Shown piece by piece: positions 1-8,177 of a stretch of 64,000 nt of DNA. Where the stretch lies: positions 1-64,000 of the forward strand of contig DASYRM010000020.1 of NCBI GenBank assembly GCA_036004405.1, read 5' to 3'. Positions within the stretch are counted from its first letter, which is position 1. The number at the start of each line of letters is the position of its first letter. The notes under the pieces were generated by a model, which saw only the letters and a program-made list of their open reading frames with translations, did no database searches and had not been told where the DNA came from. Source of the DNA: DASYRM01 sp036004405 (lineage in GTDB: Bacteria > Acidobacteriota > Vicinamibacteria > Vicinamibacterales > UBA2999). A program made the position numbers and the translations under genes.

Positions 1-257
1 GTGTGCTCCGAGACCGTGAGCGGGTTGCGGCGCGGCATGGCCTCCACCGCACCATTGCGCACGATCAATGTCTGAGAGAGAAAAGCGACGCCGATGCCGG
101 CGTCGAGCGCCCGGAGGTCGAGGGGCCGCTCCCAGGCCCACAGCATCAGGCGGGGCAGCGCCTCTGGCCCTGACGGGCGGTGCACGGAGGCACCGGCGGA
201 CGAAAGCGAGAGCCCGCCGGCCAACAGCGCGATGAGGAGGAATGCTCCACGCCGCAT
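1..257 (-). CDS. Partial exported protein, DUF3142-like
   Basis: The reading frame runs off the left edge, so only about 85 N-terminal residues are visible. It starts with ATG at 257 and a hydrophobic signal peptide (RRGAFLLIALLAGG, ending near SSAGA). The mature part contains LMLWAWERPLDLRALDAG followed by VAFLSQTLIV, which resembles the start of DUF3142 proteins as I remember them (a WAWERP-D-R segment leading into VAFLAxTI). DUF3142 proteins are bacterial exported or lipoprotein-like proteins of unknown role. It diverges from the metallo-hydrolase at 321, with about 63 bp between them. The family call is from memory of the motif and is moderate. Confidence 0.6.
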   Translation of the reverse strand, partial: MRRGAFLLIALLAGGLSLSSAGASVHRPSGPEALPRLMLWAWERPLDLRALDAGIGVAFLSQTLIVRNGAVEAMPRRNPLTVSEH

Positions 258-320
258 GGCGTGCTCATCAGCATACCGCTGTCATCTCCAGTAAAGTATT
301 GCGGCAGGGGAGGCGGGGTG

Positions 321-1250
321 ATGAAGCGAATCGTGGTCCTGGGAACGCTCGTGGCCTTCGGCGCTCTGTCGATCGCGGTGTCGGGCCAGGCGCCCCCAGG
401 TCCGTCGGGCAAGTCCATCGCCGCGACCAAGATCGAGAAGGTGAAGGACAACCTCTACGTCATCACCGGCTCGAGCGCCGAGGATATGTCGGTGTTCAGT
501 GGCGGCAACGTGGCCGTGTTCATCACCGAGACCGGCGTGACGCTGGTCGATACCAAGCTGCCCGGTTTTGGACCGACGATCGTGGACCGCGTGAAGTCGG
601 TCACGAACAAGCCGATCACCCGCATCATCAACACCCACACGCACGGCGATCACACGGGTGGCAACCCGTTCTTCGGCGCCAACGTCGAGACCATCGTCCA
701 GGAGAACACCAAGGCCAACATGGCCAGGATGGACGACTTCAAGGGCGCCAACGCCAAGTTCCTGCCGGGGAAAACCTACAAGGACAAGATGACGGTCGGT
801 TCGGGCAAGGATCAGATCGACCTGTACTACTTCGGCCGCGGCCACACCAATGGCGACACCTTCGTGGTGTTCCCCGCGCTGCGCACGATGCACGTCGGCG
901 ACATCTTCGCGTGGAAGGCGCTGCCCTACGTAGACCCCGACAACGGCGGCAGCGTGGTGGAGCAGCCGAAGACGCTGGCTCGCGCGGCAGCCTCGGTGAA
1001 GAACGTGGACACGATCATCAACGGCCACATCCCCGTGGGCACCTTCAATGACTTGCAGGAGTATGCGAGCTTCACCGCGAACTTCGTGGCGTTTGCCGAG
1101 CGGTCGCTCAAGGCTGGCAAGAGCGCGGAGCAGGCCGCCAAGGAATACAAGGTCGATCCCAAGTACAAGGGGTACAAGGCGAGCGTGAACCCGATGTACG
1201 GCGGGCCGCAGCCCAATCTCGAGATCGCATACAAAGAATTTAAGAAGTAG
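321..1250 (+). CDS. Secreted MBL-fold metallo-hydrolase
   Basis: Metallo-beta-lactamase superfamily hydrolase, 309 residues. ATG 321 is chosen because a GGGGAGGCGGGG stretch lies just upstream and it opens a clean signal peptide (KRIVVLGTLVAFGALSIAVSGQA). The zinc motif is intact: NTHTHGDHTGGN, with H106, H108, D110 and H111. Further ligands are likely H175 in GRGHTNGD and H236 in NGHIPVG, plus the aspartate in HVGDIFAWKALPY. The layout resembles periplasmic class-B3-like or cyclase-like MBL enzymes; the substrate cannot be read from sequence. It is followed by three palindromic repeats and then the molybdoenzyme gene. It is a useful active counterpart to the degenerate MBL domain at 6102-8087, with which it shares the block D-x-D-x-GGS. 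Confidence 0.85.
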   Translation: MKRIVVLGTLVAFGALSIAVSGQAPPGPSGKSIAATKIEKVKDNLYVITGSSAEDMSVFSGGNVAVFITETGVTLVDTKLPGFGPTIVDRVKSVTNKPITRIINTHTHGDHTGGNPFFGANVETIVQENTKANMARMDDFKGANAKFLPGKTYKDKMTVGSGKDQIDLYYFGRGHTNGDTFVVFPALRTMHVGDIFAWKALPYVDPDNGGSVVEQPKTLARAAASVKNVDTIINGHIPVGTFNDLQEYASFTANFVAFAERSLKAGKSAEQAAKEYKVDPKYKGYKASVNPMYGGPQPNLEIAYKEFKK

Positions 1251-1320
1251 GGTCCGCCTTCAGGCGGACCGTCTGCGTCCGCCTTCAGGCGGACCGTCTT
1301 GGCCACCTTCAGGTGGCCCG
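1251..1320. repeat. Three adjacent palindromic hairpins
   Basis: Three perfect hairpins in a row begin directly after the MBL stop codon: GGTCCGCC-TTCA-GGCGGACC (1251-1270), GTCCGCC-TTCA-GGCGGAC (about 1277-1294) and GGCCACC-TTCA-GGTGGCC (1301-1318). The loop is constant, and the third stem differs from the others with matching changes on both arms. Members of the dispersed hairpin family of this window. Confidence 0.85.
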
Positions 1321-1337
1321 TAGCGGAGGCGATGGCC

Positions 1338-2513
1338 ATGGCGACTCTATTGACCCGGCGAGAGACCTTGAAGCGCGGCGCGGTGGCCGCGGGGATGTTG
1401 ACGCTGCCTTCGTGGGCGCTGCCGGCGCTGGCCGAGGGCGAGGTGGACGTCGCGTTCACCGACTACCCGGACAGCTTCACGGCGTCGCCGGCCAACGGCG
1501 AGCGGCGCTTCCTCGATCTGCGGAAGGTCGACGGCCTGATCACGCCGAACGAGCAATTCTTCTTCATCCAGCACTACAACCGGCCCGAGCTCAACGCCGC
1601 GACGCACAAGATCAAGGTGACCGGGCTGGTCAAGAAGCCGCTCGAGCTGACACTCGCCGACCTGAAGGCGATGCCGTCGGCCGAGATCGTCAACGGCTAC
1701 GAGTGCTCCGGCAACAGCCCGCGGGCCATGCAGGGGCTGTCGTCGAACGGCCGCTTCACCGGCGTGCGCCTGCGCGACGTGCTCAAGCGCGCGGGGCTCG
1801 ACGACAGCGCGCGCGAGGTGGTGTTCTTCGGCGCCGACCGCGGCAAGGAAGACGTCGTGTTCCGCCAGCAGACCTTCAAGATCGAGCAGCAGTTCGCGCG
1901 CAGCATCACGCTCGAGAATGCGCAGAAGCCCGAGCCGATGCTCGTCTACGCGCTCAACGGCCAGCCGCTCACGCGCGACAGCGGCTTCCCGGTGCGCCTG
2001 GTGATGCCGGGATGGTACGGCGTGGCCAACGTGAAGTGGCTGTCGGAGATCCACCTGCAGGAAGGTCGCTTCCTCGGCAACTTCCAGGCCCGCTGGTACC
2101 GCACCGTGCGGACGGTTGGCGGCAGCGGTGGCGAGACCGACGCCGAGACGCAGTGGGTGGAGACGGAGGTCACGCACCTCAATCTCAAGTCGGTGATCGC
2201 GCGTGTGACCAAAGCGGGCGGCGCGCATCGCGTCCGCGGGTGGGTGCTGAACGACGGCACGCCGCTGCGCTCGGTGGAGGTCAAGGTGGACAACGGCCCG
2301 TGGAAGCCGGCCGTGCTCGACGCCGCCAACACCAAGCACTCGTGGAAGCTGTTCACCTACACGTGGGAAGGTGCGACGCCCGGCGAGCACACGCTGGTAT
2401 CGCGCGTCACCGACGTCAACGGCCAGGTGCAGCCGACGGTCGAGGAGCTGGCGCGCAAGAAGACCTTCCTCGAGGACAACTCGCAGATGCCGCGCAAGGT
2501 GATGATCGCCTGA
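1338..2513 (+). CDS. Sulfite-oxidase-like molybdopterin oxidoreductase (Tat-exported)
   Basis: About 391 residues. Of two close starts (1332, 1338), 1338 has the better spacing to the GGAGG at 1324. The N-terminus is a Tat signal (LLTRRETLKRGAVAAGM), so the enzyme would be folded with its cofactor before export. The oxidoreductase molybdopterin domain (about 60-270) has NGYECSGNSPRAMQG; C123 is the expected molybdenum-coordinating cysteine, and GVRLRDVLKRAG follows. The C-terminal part (about 275-380) matches the Mo-cofactor dimerisation domain of sulfite oxidases. Expected to reduce or oxidise a small sulfur or related substrate in the periplasm; the substrate is not determinable. A cytochrome partner is not adjacent. 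A MOCOS-like PLP enzyme lies 9 kb away. Confidence 0.88.
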   Translation: MATLLTRRETLKRGAVAAGMLTLPSWALPALAEGEVDVAFTDYPDSFTASPANGERRFLDLRKVDGLITPNEQFFFIQHYNRPELNAATHKIKVTGLVKKPLELTLADLKAMPSAEIVNGYECSGNSPRAMQGLSSNGRFTGVRLRDVLKRAGLDDSAREVVFFGADRGKEDVVFRQQTFKIEQQFARSITLENAQKPEPMLVYALNGQPLTRDSGFPVRLVMPGWYGVANVKWLSEIHLQEGRFLGNFQARWYRTVRTVGGSGGETDAETQWVETEVTHLNLKSVIARVTKAGGAHRVRGWVLNDGTPLRSVEVKVDNGPWKPAVLDAANTKHSWKLFTYTWEGATPGEHTLVSRVTDVNGQVQPTVEELARKKTFLEDNSQMPRKVMIA

Positions 2514-2516
2514 TCG

Positions 2517-3611
2517 ATGTCACGCTCCTTCCGGCTGGCGCGGCTCGCGGGAATCGACATCTTCGTCCATCCTACGTTCGCGCTCCTGCTGGTGTGGGTC
2601 GCGGCTTCGAGCGGCCTGCAGGGGCGGACGGTGGGCGCCGCGGCTGAGGGCGTGGCGCTCATGCTCGCGCTGTTCGGGTGCATCGTGCTGCACGAGCTCG
2701 GCCACGCGCTGATGGCCCGCCGGTTCGGCATTGCCACCAAGGACATCACGCTGCTGCCCATCGGCGGCATGGCCCGGCTCGAGCGGATGCCCGAGCGGCC
2801 GGTCCAGGAATTCCTCGTCGCCCTGGCGGGCCCGGCGGTCACGCTACTGATCGCCGTCGTGTTGTTCGCCTGGCTGCGGGTGTCCGGCGACTGGCGGCCG
2901 CTCGAGGCGATCTCCGTCGGGCGCGGGGCTTTCGTCGAACAGATCATGGTGGCGAACGTCGCCCTGCTGCTCTTCAACCTGCTGCCCGCCTTTCCCATGG
3001 ACGGCGGCCGCGTGCTCAGAGCCGTTCTGGCCGCGCGAACCGATTACGTCAGCGCCACGGTGCGGGCGGCGTCCATCGGCCAGGGCATCGCGTTCCTGCT
3101 GGCGCTGGTCGGCCTGTTTTCGAATCTGTTCCTCGTGGTCGTGGCGTTCTTCATCTGGATCGCTGCGGGCGAAGAGGCGGCCGCGGTGCAGAAGCGATCG
3201 GCGCTCGCCGGCGTGACCGTGCGCGCCGCGATGATGACGCAGCTCCAGACGCTCACGCCGGCCAGCACCCTTGGGGATGCGGTGGAACTCCTGCTGTCCG
3301 GTTCGCAGCAGGACTTCCCCGTGCTGCAGCGCGGAGCGCTCGCCGGGATGCTCACCCGCCAGCGGCTGATCGGCGCGCTCGCGTCGCACGGCCGCGAGGC
3401 CGCGGTCGGCCCGTTGATGGAGGAGAGCATCGCTGTGACACCCGATGAACTGCTCGAGCCGATGCTGACGCGGCTCGACGCCACGAACACCCGGAGCATC
3501 GCGGTCGTCGATGAGGGCCGACTCGTGGGCCTGGTGACGCTCGACAACGTGGGCGAGCTGCTGATGGTCCGCGCCGCCGACCACCGCGGCGGCGCGCCGC
3601 CGGTCAGTTGA
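2517..3611 (+). CDS. M50 site-2 protease with C-terminal CBS domains
   Basis: Integral membrane zinc metalloprotease of the S2P/M50 family, 364 residues, starting 3 nt after the molybdoenzyme stop. The zinc motif HELGH (H59-H63) lies in the second hydrophobic segment, and the third ligand lies in NLLPAFPMDGGRVLRA (from N154). About five or six membrane segments occupy residues 15-220. Residues about 235-355 form a pair of CBS domains, which usually bind adenine nucleotides and gate the protease. This S2P-CBS layout is a known subgroup. Substrate unknown; the nearest upstream neighbours are exported enzymes, which gives no clear link to regulated proteolysis. Confidence 0.9.
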   Translation: MSRSFRLARLAGIDIFVHPTFALLLVWVAASSGLQGRTVGAAAEGVALMLALFGCIVLHELGHALMARRFGIATKDITLLPIGGMARLERMPERPVQEFLVALAGPAVTLLIAVVLFAWLRVSGDWRPLEAISVGRGAFVEQIMVANVALLLFNLLPAFPMDGGRVLRAVLAARTDYVSATVRAASIGQGIAFLLALVGLFSNLFLVVVAFFIWIAAGEEAAAVQKRSALAGVTVRAAMMTQLQTLTPASTLGDAVELLLSGSQQDFPVLQRGALAGMLTRQRLIGALASHGREAAVGPLMEESIAVTPDELLEPMLTRLDATNTRSIAVVDEGRLVGLVTLDNVGELLMVRAADHRGGAPPVS

Positions 3612-4146
3612 GATCGGCGGTCTGCAGCGCCGGCGCGTGCCAGGCCTTGTTGCGCACGTGCGTGCGCGACTTGATGCGCCAGCCCGCCGGCGCCTTGACG
3701 TAGACGTCCTCGTAGCCGCCGTGGCGCTCGATGGTGCCCGGCCCCTTGATGTCGGTCCACACCAGCTTGGTCTTGCAGCCGCGCGAGCCGCCGCCGATGA
3801 GCGTGGCCAGCGCGTCGCGCCCTTTGGCGAGCACGCGGCCGCCGGCCTTGAACCCCGCGTCGGAGTTCTTGTCGATGAACTCGCCGTCGGGCGTGAACAC
3901 GTCGGCGTAGTCGTAGCGAGGCTCCGCCTCGCTAGGCAGTGTTTAATTGCCCGCCCCTTCGGGCGGGCGAAAAGGCGCGAGTGTCGATGCCGTACGCGTA
4001 GCGGTTGGTCAGCTGCGCGATCTCCTGGTAGTCGGCCGCCGACAACTTCGGTGCCGCTGCCGCATCGACGCGCGGCATCGAGAGCATGAGCGCCTCGTCG
4101 CTGCGCTCACGACCGCGCTCAGTGCAACGGTTGCGATCCAAGGCAT
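3604..4146 (-). pseudogene. SnoaL/NTF2-like gene disrupted by a small repeat
   Basis: Two ORF pieces belong together. The upstream piece ends with KLSAADYQEIAQLTNRYAYGIDT, and the downstream piece starts near DYADVFTPDGEFIDKNSDAG and ends NKAWHAPALQTADLN at 3604. Joined, they read as a typical nuclear-transport-factor-2/SnoaL-like protein, which carries the block RYAYGID...DYADVFTPDGEF. Between GIDT and DYADVF lie about 65 bp of the repeat at 3914-3971, which bring a frame change and an in-frame TAA. A second possible lesion is at the 5' end: ATG 4146 opens a signal-peptide-like start (PWIATVALSAVVSAA) in a different frame from the domain. The tail overlaps the M50 gene end convergently by 8 bp. 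Function is presumably lost. Confidence 0.75.
3914..3971 (-). repeat. Two-hairpin repeat, copy 1, inside the NTF2-like gene
   Basis: Read on the minus strand it contains GCCCGCCCGAAGGGGCGGGC, then AATT, ACAC, GCC, and a second palindrome GCGAGGCGGAGCCTCGC. The same order with near-identical bases occurs at 30085-30144 on the plus strand. Here it interrupts the coding frame of the NTF2-like gene, which supports it being inserted DNA rather than ancestral sequence. Confidence 0.75.
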
Positions 4147-4157
4147 TTGAACATGGT

Positions 4158-4202
4158 TCTACCTACCTGACCCACCTGGCCTACCAGCCCCACCTGACCT
4201 AT
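4158..4202. repeat. Array with 9-bp period at the end of the PEBP gene
   Basis: Five imperfect 9-bp units: TCTACCTAC, CTGACCCAC, CTGGCCTAC, CAGCCCCAC, CTGACCTAT. The last unit carries the stop codon of the PEBP gene on the minus strand. Arrays of the same period lie at 19392, 30773 and 45865; the one at 30773 also directly follows a PEBP gene. Confidence 0.7.
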
Positions 4203-4825
4203 CTGTGAAAACGTCCGACCAGGATCGCCTTGCCGAGCACATGGCCGTCCATGGCGGTCACGATGGCGGTGCGCGTGTCGGCCGCCTGCTGCGGCGCGCC
4301 CTGCGGCACGTCGAGCTTGATGTCGAGCGCATAGAGCTCGAACGTGTAGTGGTGGTACGGTCCTGGCGGGGCGCCGGGGCCCATGTACGAGTTGGAGCGC
4401 AGGCTCACCTGACGGCTGCCGTCGGGCAGCTCACCCGCGGCCACGCCTTCAGCCAGGCTGGTGGACGTGCCGGGAATGTTCCAGATCACCCAATGCGTGA
4501 TGTCCATCTTCGAGCCGCGGTTCAGCACCGGCTCGGGGTCGTGCATGATGAGCGCGAAGCTCTGAGTGCCCATCGGCACCTGCGACCACGAGAGAGCGGG
4601 CGACACCGCCATCGCGCCCGCGGCCTGTGTGTACTTGTCCGGGATCACGCCGCCGTCTTCGAACGCCGTCGTCGTCATGAGCAGCGGTGGCGTCTGAGGC
4701 CCGCGGCCGCGCCCGCCTCCTGGTGGCGGCGCTTGCGGCGCCTGCGCCACCAGCGATGCGGCCCCCGCCGCGAGCAGTGCCATCACCGTCAGGATGCCCG
4801 ATGCCGATCGCACACGCCTTGTCAT
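4199..4825 (-). CDS. YbhB/YbcL-type PEBP protein, exported
   Basis: Phosphatidylethanolamine-binding-protein (Raf-kinase-inhibitor-like) family, 208 residues. ATG 4825 follows AAGGAGACAAG. A signal peptide (ILTVMALLAAGAASLVAQA) is followed by a Pro/Gly-rich linker. The PEBP fold is recognised from DGGVIPDKYT, SPALSWSQVPMGTQSFALIMHDPE (the conserved DPD/DPE ligand-pocket segment), ITHWVIWNIPG, ELPDGSRQ, and PGPYHHYTFELYALD. Bacterial YbhB/YbcL proteins are small soluble proteins whose ligand is largely unknown. A paralogue with the same features is at 30174-30767. Its start is preceded by a palindromic repeat and its stop lies in a 9-bp array. Confidence 0.9.
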   Translation of the reverse strand: MTRRVRSASGILTVMALLAAGAASLVAQAPQAPPPGGGRGRGPQTPPLLMTTTAFEDGGVIPDKYTQAAGAMAVSPALSWSQVPMGTQSFALIMHDPEPVLNRGSKMDITHWVIWNIPGTSTSLAEGVAAGELPDGSRQVSLRSNSYMGPGAPPGPYHHYTFELYALDIKLDVPQGAPQQAADTRTAIVTAMDGHVLGKAILVGRFHR

Positions 4826-4842
4826 CGTCTTGTCTCCTTGCA

Positions 4843-4902
4843 GGCGGACCTGGCTTGTCCGCCAAAGCCTTGGCGAAGGCGGAAGGTCCGCCTCTACGTA
4901 CC
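4843..4902. repeat. Compound palindromic repeat
   Basis: GGCGGAC-CTGGCTT-GTCCGCC is followed by GCCTTGGCGAAGGC and GGTCCGCCTCTACGTACC. It sits between the PEBP start and the stop of the upstream minus-strand gene, ending with the TACGTA tag seen at several other copies. Confidence 0.7.
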
Positions 4903-4904
4903 GC

Positions 4905-5663
4905 TCAACGTGCCGAGCACGGCGACGGCGACCAGCCGTCGCCGGTGGCGAGATGCTTGAAGTCCGAGCTGGTCAAATACGCTCTCGTGAAGAACACCGG
5001 GTCTTCCACCTTTGTGGTCACGGTGAGCCAGCGGTCGCCGTTGGGTGCCGTATTGAGATCGAAGTACTCCGTCACCCTGGCCTTGTCGCTGTACGGCGCA
5101 CCGTTCCTGCGGATGTAGCCCGCGCGAAGGTTGGTCGTCACGACCTTCAGATTCCCCGACCGCGCGCCGCCGCCCCGTGGACTCCCTGCATACGCCCACT
5201 CCGCAGACGACCATCCCTGCCAGCTCGGTTCCCCGGTTGGCGCGCCGGCGCCAAAGCGGAGCAGGCGCGTCTGCGTGCCGGCGTCGGTCTCGATCTTCAG
5301 CGTCGTGTCGTCCGCCCACGTGATGTGCAGCCGGCCCGGCATCCGCATGATGTTGCCCGCCCCGTAGGCCCGGCACTGTTCGCCCGCCGCTTCATCGTGC
5401 GCCGGATCCCACGCGTCGCCGATGCGCCGCCCCTCGGCGTTGAGGACCAGCGTTTCGTAGACGCCTTTCTTCGGCGTCACCATCCGGAACTTCCAGTCCT
5501 CCGTGATCACCGACACCCAGTAGCCGGTGAGGTCGATGGCCGCAGCCGCGCGCGGCGTCGGCGGCGGTCCGCCACGCCCGCCCCGCTGTGCGTGCACGCC
5601 AGGAACCAGTAGCACCGCGCACGCTGCCAGCGCCATGCCTAACCTGAGGGAGGTATGCACCAT
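4905..5663 (-). CDS. Exported protein related to the WEGDTLVV family
   Basis: 252 residues with a signal peptide (LGMALAACAVLLVPGVHA) and a Gly-Arg-rich N-terminus. I do not know a named domain. The segment SGNLKVVTTNLRAGYIRR-GAPYSD followed by VTEYFD and VTTKVEDPVFF aligns by eye with the N-terminal half of the next protein upstream (GNTLKVSTTHLKDGYLKRGG, TEYI, TTVVDDPVYL in 6102-8087). These two form a divergent branch of the exported family whose other members carry RWEGDTLVVDT. It is 7 nt downstream of the DUF6152 gene and is probably the last gene of that operon. Role unknown; location likely periplasmic. Confidence 0.7.
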   Translation of the reverse strand: MVHTSLRLGMALAACAVLLVPGVHAQRGGRGGPPPTPRAAAAIDLTGYWVSVITEDWKFRMVTPKKGVYETLVLNAEGRRIGDAWDPAHDEAAGEQCRAYGAGNIMRMPGRLHITWADDTTLKIETDAGTQTRLLRFGAGAPTGEPSWQGWSSAEWAYAGSPRGGGARSGNLKVVTTNLRAGYIRRNGAPYSDKARVTEYFDLNTAPNGDRWLTVTTKVEDPVFFTRAYLTSSDFKHLATGDGWSPSPCSAR

Positions 5664-5670
5664 GGTCGGG

Positions 5671-6102
5671 TCAGTCGACCGCTTCGCCCTGTTTCGTGCC
5701 CCACGTGAACCCGTCCACGGGCCGCTTCAAGCTCACCATCAGCACCCGGTACTCGCCGGCCACGCGCGACGGCCGGCCGACGATGACGACGGCGTCGCCG
5801 ACGTGCAGCGTATCGCGCGTGATGCCGTTGTTGGTGAGCTGCGCGGTGCCGCTCCACTCCACGGCCCAGCGTTGCGACACGCCGGCGTCGTCGGGCGCCT
5901 GCACGTGCACGAAGGTGTGCGGGTTGCGGTACACGAACTGGACCAGCTTGCCCTCGAGGCGGATCTCGCGGCTGACGTCGTAGGTCGCGCCGTAGGAGTG
6001 GTGGGCGAGAGCTGGCCCCGCCATCCAGATGGCCGCCAGAACGAACAGGGCCCCCGCGCGGAGCCCGGGCAATCGAACAATGTGTCGAGCTGTGAGTCTC
6101 AT
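5671..6102 (-). CDS. DUF6152 family exported protein
   Basis: 143 residues. ATG 6102 overlaps the upstream stop (TGATG), which suggests translational coupling. The signal peptide (LRAGALFVLAAIWMAGPALA) appears to end exactly before HHSYGATYD, so the mature protein would begin with two histidines. Family hallmarks visible: HHS near the start, LEGKLVQFVYRNPHTFVHV, and WAVEWSGTAQLTNNGI, ending in a segment on dose-like phrases DAVVIVGRPSR. The family is small, secreted and probably beta-rich, with no known function. It always sits here next to a WEGDTLVV-type protein. Two other members are at 8178 and 10107. Confidence 0.85.
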   Translation of the reverse strand: MRLTARHIVRLPGLRAGALFVLAAIWMAGPALAHHSYGATYDVSREIRLEGKLVQFVYRNPHTFVHVQAPDDAGVSQRWAVEWSGTAQLTNNGITRDTLHVGDAVVIVGRPSRVAGEYRVLMVSLKRPVDGFTWGTKQGEAVD

Positions 6103-8087
6103 CACTTCTTCTCCGGAAGGCTGCGATACACCGCCTCGACGAACATGTCCGTCGTCCAGGGCCCGGTGGTGGCGCCGTAGCGGCCGTCGAAGTCGAGCGT
6201 CGGCCGCGCCGCCTTCGCCTGCGCCAGCGTCTGCCCTTTCTTCTTCAAATCCTGCACGCGATCCCGAATCATCACCAGCATGTTGCGATAGGAGGCCACG
6301 TCGGCGGTGTCCGCCAGGCGTCCGCGGCCCGGGATGATCCAGGTGCCGCCCTGCGCCCGGTATTCCGCCACCGCGAGGTCGAGAATCTGATTGAGCCCGT
6401 CGATGACGCCCTGAATCGAGCCGCCCTTGTCGAGATCGATCACCGGATAGCTGATGGTCGAGAAGAGGCTGCCGGCGTGAATCACCTCGGAGTGGCGGAA
6501 GAACACCAGGCTGTCGCCATCGGTGCTGGCTGCGGGCGTGGAGTAGACGATGACCGCTTCGCCGTTCACGTACTCCGGCAGCTTGTGCAGTGAGTCGAAG
6601 AACGTATCCGTGGGCCACGCGGCTTCCGGATATGGGGGCGGCTGCTTGTTGGCCGACGCGCTCATCCGGTTGAGCACGTTCTCGTGCGCGATCACCGACG
6701 CGTTGCGGCCCACCGACGCCACGGCGCCGCCGAAGCCGCCGCCGCGCGGGAAGAAGCCGCTTGCCGCGATCTTCGCATTGCCGCCGACGTGCTCGGCGGC
6801 GTCGTTGGTGTTGACGATGTAGCGCAGCGGCCGCGGCGGCAGCGGTGAACTGATCACCGCGTTGATGTAGGGGCTCGCCCAGCCCCACTGCAGGCCGGGG
6901 CAGTTGGCACCGTTGCAGCGGTTGGGAATCGGCGCGGCCGTCGCGGTGGTCGCCAGCTGCGCCAGCGCCGCCTGCACCTTTTCGGTCATGGCGCCGCCGC
7001 CGGTGTTGACGAGCAGCATCCCGTCGGGCCCCACCGAGGCCGCCAGGTTCACGCCGTCGGCGATCAGCATGTAGACGTTGCCCTGCACCGGCAGCACGTG
7101 CACCTCGCCGTCGCGCGGCCCCTGATCGTTGATGGCTGTGGCGATCGGCACGCCGGAGCGCGACGACGGGACGGTACGTGGTTGCGGGTCTTTCGACCCG
7201 CCCAGGGCGCCTCGATACTCGGGATACAGAGTCTTCACGCCGCCGCGTGCGGCGTCGGCCGGCACCCACGGCTCGTTCTTCAGCCACTCGGTGATCGCCG
7301 TGTTCTGCCCCGGCAGGAAGTGCGGCACGTGGTGGCGATCGGTGCCGCCGTTCTCGGCGAACGCCGAGGCGTTGCACGTTTCCATCTGCACGCTTGCCGT
7401 CGGGTCGTAGACGTAGGTCGTGGACTGCACGTACGGCTCGTCGAGATACACCGGGTCGTCCACGACGGTGGTGATGGTGAGGATCTCGTCGTGACGGGTG
7501 ATGTACTCCGTCATCGTATAGAGGTCGCTCGTCTGCGGACCGCCGCGCTTCAAGTAGCCGTCCTTGAGGTGCGTCGTCGACACCTTCAGCGTGTTGCCCA
7601 CCCACTCGCCGGTGGAGAAGCCTGTCCACGTGTGCGGCGCCCACGCCGGCGGGTGTGGCCGGCCGTCCATGAAGATGGGACGGTCGAGCGAGCGCATGAA
7701 CTGCACGTGGTACGCGCGCACTTCGCGCGTCAGCGGATCCTGTTCCTTCAGGATGCGCGCGCCGCCCAGGCCTCGCCACTGATGCGGCGCCGAGTGCGGC
7801 CGGCATTGGTATTCCGGCGTGCCCCAGATCGATTCGGCCGAGGTGTCGGCGCGCATGCGCCCGGCGTCGTTGAACGGGATGCCGAGATAGTCGCCGAGCG
7901 GCGGCTGCCCGAGGGCACCCAGCTGGCCGGGGTCCTCGTCGTTCTGCAGCGCCCACTCGCCGGCGATGTCGGGCGGGGTCAGCGTGCGCGGCGGCTGCGC
8001 GAGCGCGGTGCCGGAGCTGAGGGCGGATGCGAGGCACCACGCGGCGGCCAGGCGCAGCCCCGCGAGGAATCGATACGTCCCGGGCAT
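6102..8087 (-). CDS. Fusion: WEGDTLVV-related domain plus degenerate MBL domain
   Basis: 661 residues. ATG 8087 is chosen because it opens a signal peptide (FLAGLRLAAAWCLASALSSGTALA); the frame is open further upstream, but only as read-through. Residues about 30-320 resemble the exported family of this window (GEWVGNTLKVSTTHLKDGY, TEYI, DDPVYLDEPY). Residues about 355-640 have the metallo-beta-lactamase layout (VYMLIADGVNLAASVGPDGMLLV, then YIVNTNDAAEHVGGN, then HAGSLF, DLDKGGS, IPGRGRLAD). The HxHxDH zinc motif reads NDAAEH, and the late histidine (NGHIP in 321-1250) reads PGRGR, so most metal ligands are missing. Probably non-catalytic or changed in function. First gene of the cluster reading leftwards to 4905. 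Confidence 0.8.
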   Translation of the reverse strand: MPGTYRFLAGLRLAAAWCLASALSSGTALAQPPRTLTPPDIAGEWALQNDEDPGQLGALGQPPLGDYLGIPFNDAGRMRADTSAESIWGTPEYQCRPHSAPHQWRGLGGARILKEQDPLTREVRAYHVQFMRSLDRPIFMDGRPHPPAWAPHTWTGFSTGEWVGNTLKVSTTHLKDGYLKRGGPQTSDLYTMTEYITRHDEILTITTVVDDPVYLDEPYVQSTTYVYDPTASVQMETCNASAFAENGGTDRHHVPHFLPGQNTAITEWLKNEPWVPADAARGGVKTLYPEYRGALGGSKDPQPRTVPSSRSGVPIATAINDQGPRDGEVHVLPVQGNVYMLIADGVNLAASVGPDGMLLVNTGGGAMTEKVQAALAQLATTATAAPIPNRCNGANCPGLQWGWASPYINAVISSPLPPRPLRYIVNTNDAAEHVGGNAKIAASGFFPRGGGFGGAVASVGRNASVIAHENVLNRMSASANKQPPPYPEAAWPTDTFFDSLHKLPEYVNGEAVIVYSTPAASTDGDSLVFFRHSEVIHAGSLFSTISYPVIDLDKGGSIQGVIDGLNQILDLAVAEYRAQGGTWIIPGRGRLADTADVASYRNMLVMIRDRVQDLKKKGQTLAQAKAARPTLDFDGRYGATTGPWTTDMFVEAVYRSLPEKK

Positions 8088-8177
8088 ATGTCGGCGTGAT
8101 GATACGACGGAAGTTTGATTTTTCGCGTAGCGCAGGGGCATGGTATCGTCCGCTGCTAACCAGTGGGGAGGTCGGGG

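Noticed and set aside
1251..1320. Considered as a CRISPR-like or rho-independent terminator cluster
   Set aside because: No spacer structure and no U-tracts; the units match dispersed hairpins elsewhere.
5671..8040. A 789-residue frame ending as DUF6152
   Set aside because: Its first part is an out-of-frame reading of the MBL-fusion gene; the DUF6152 protein proper starts at 6102 with a clean signal peptide.
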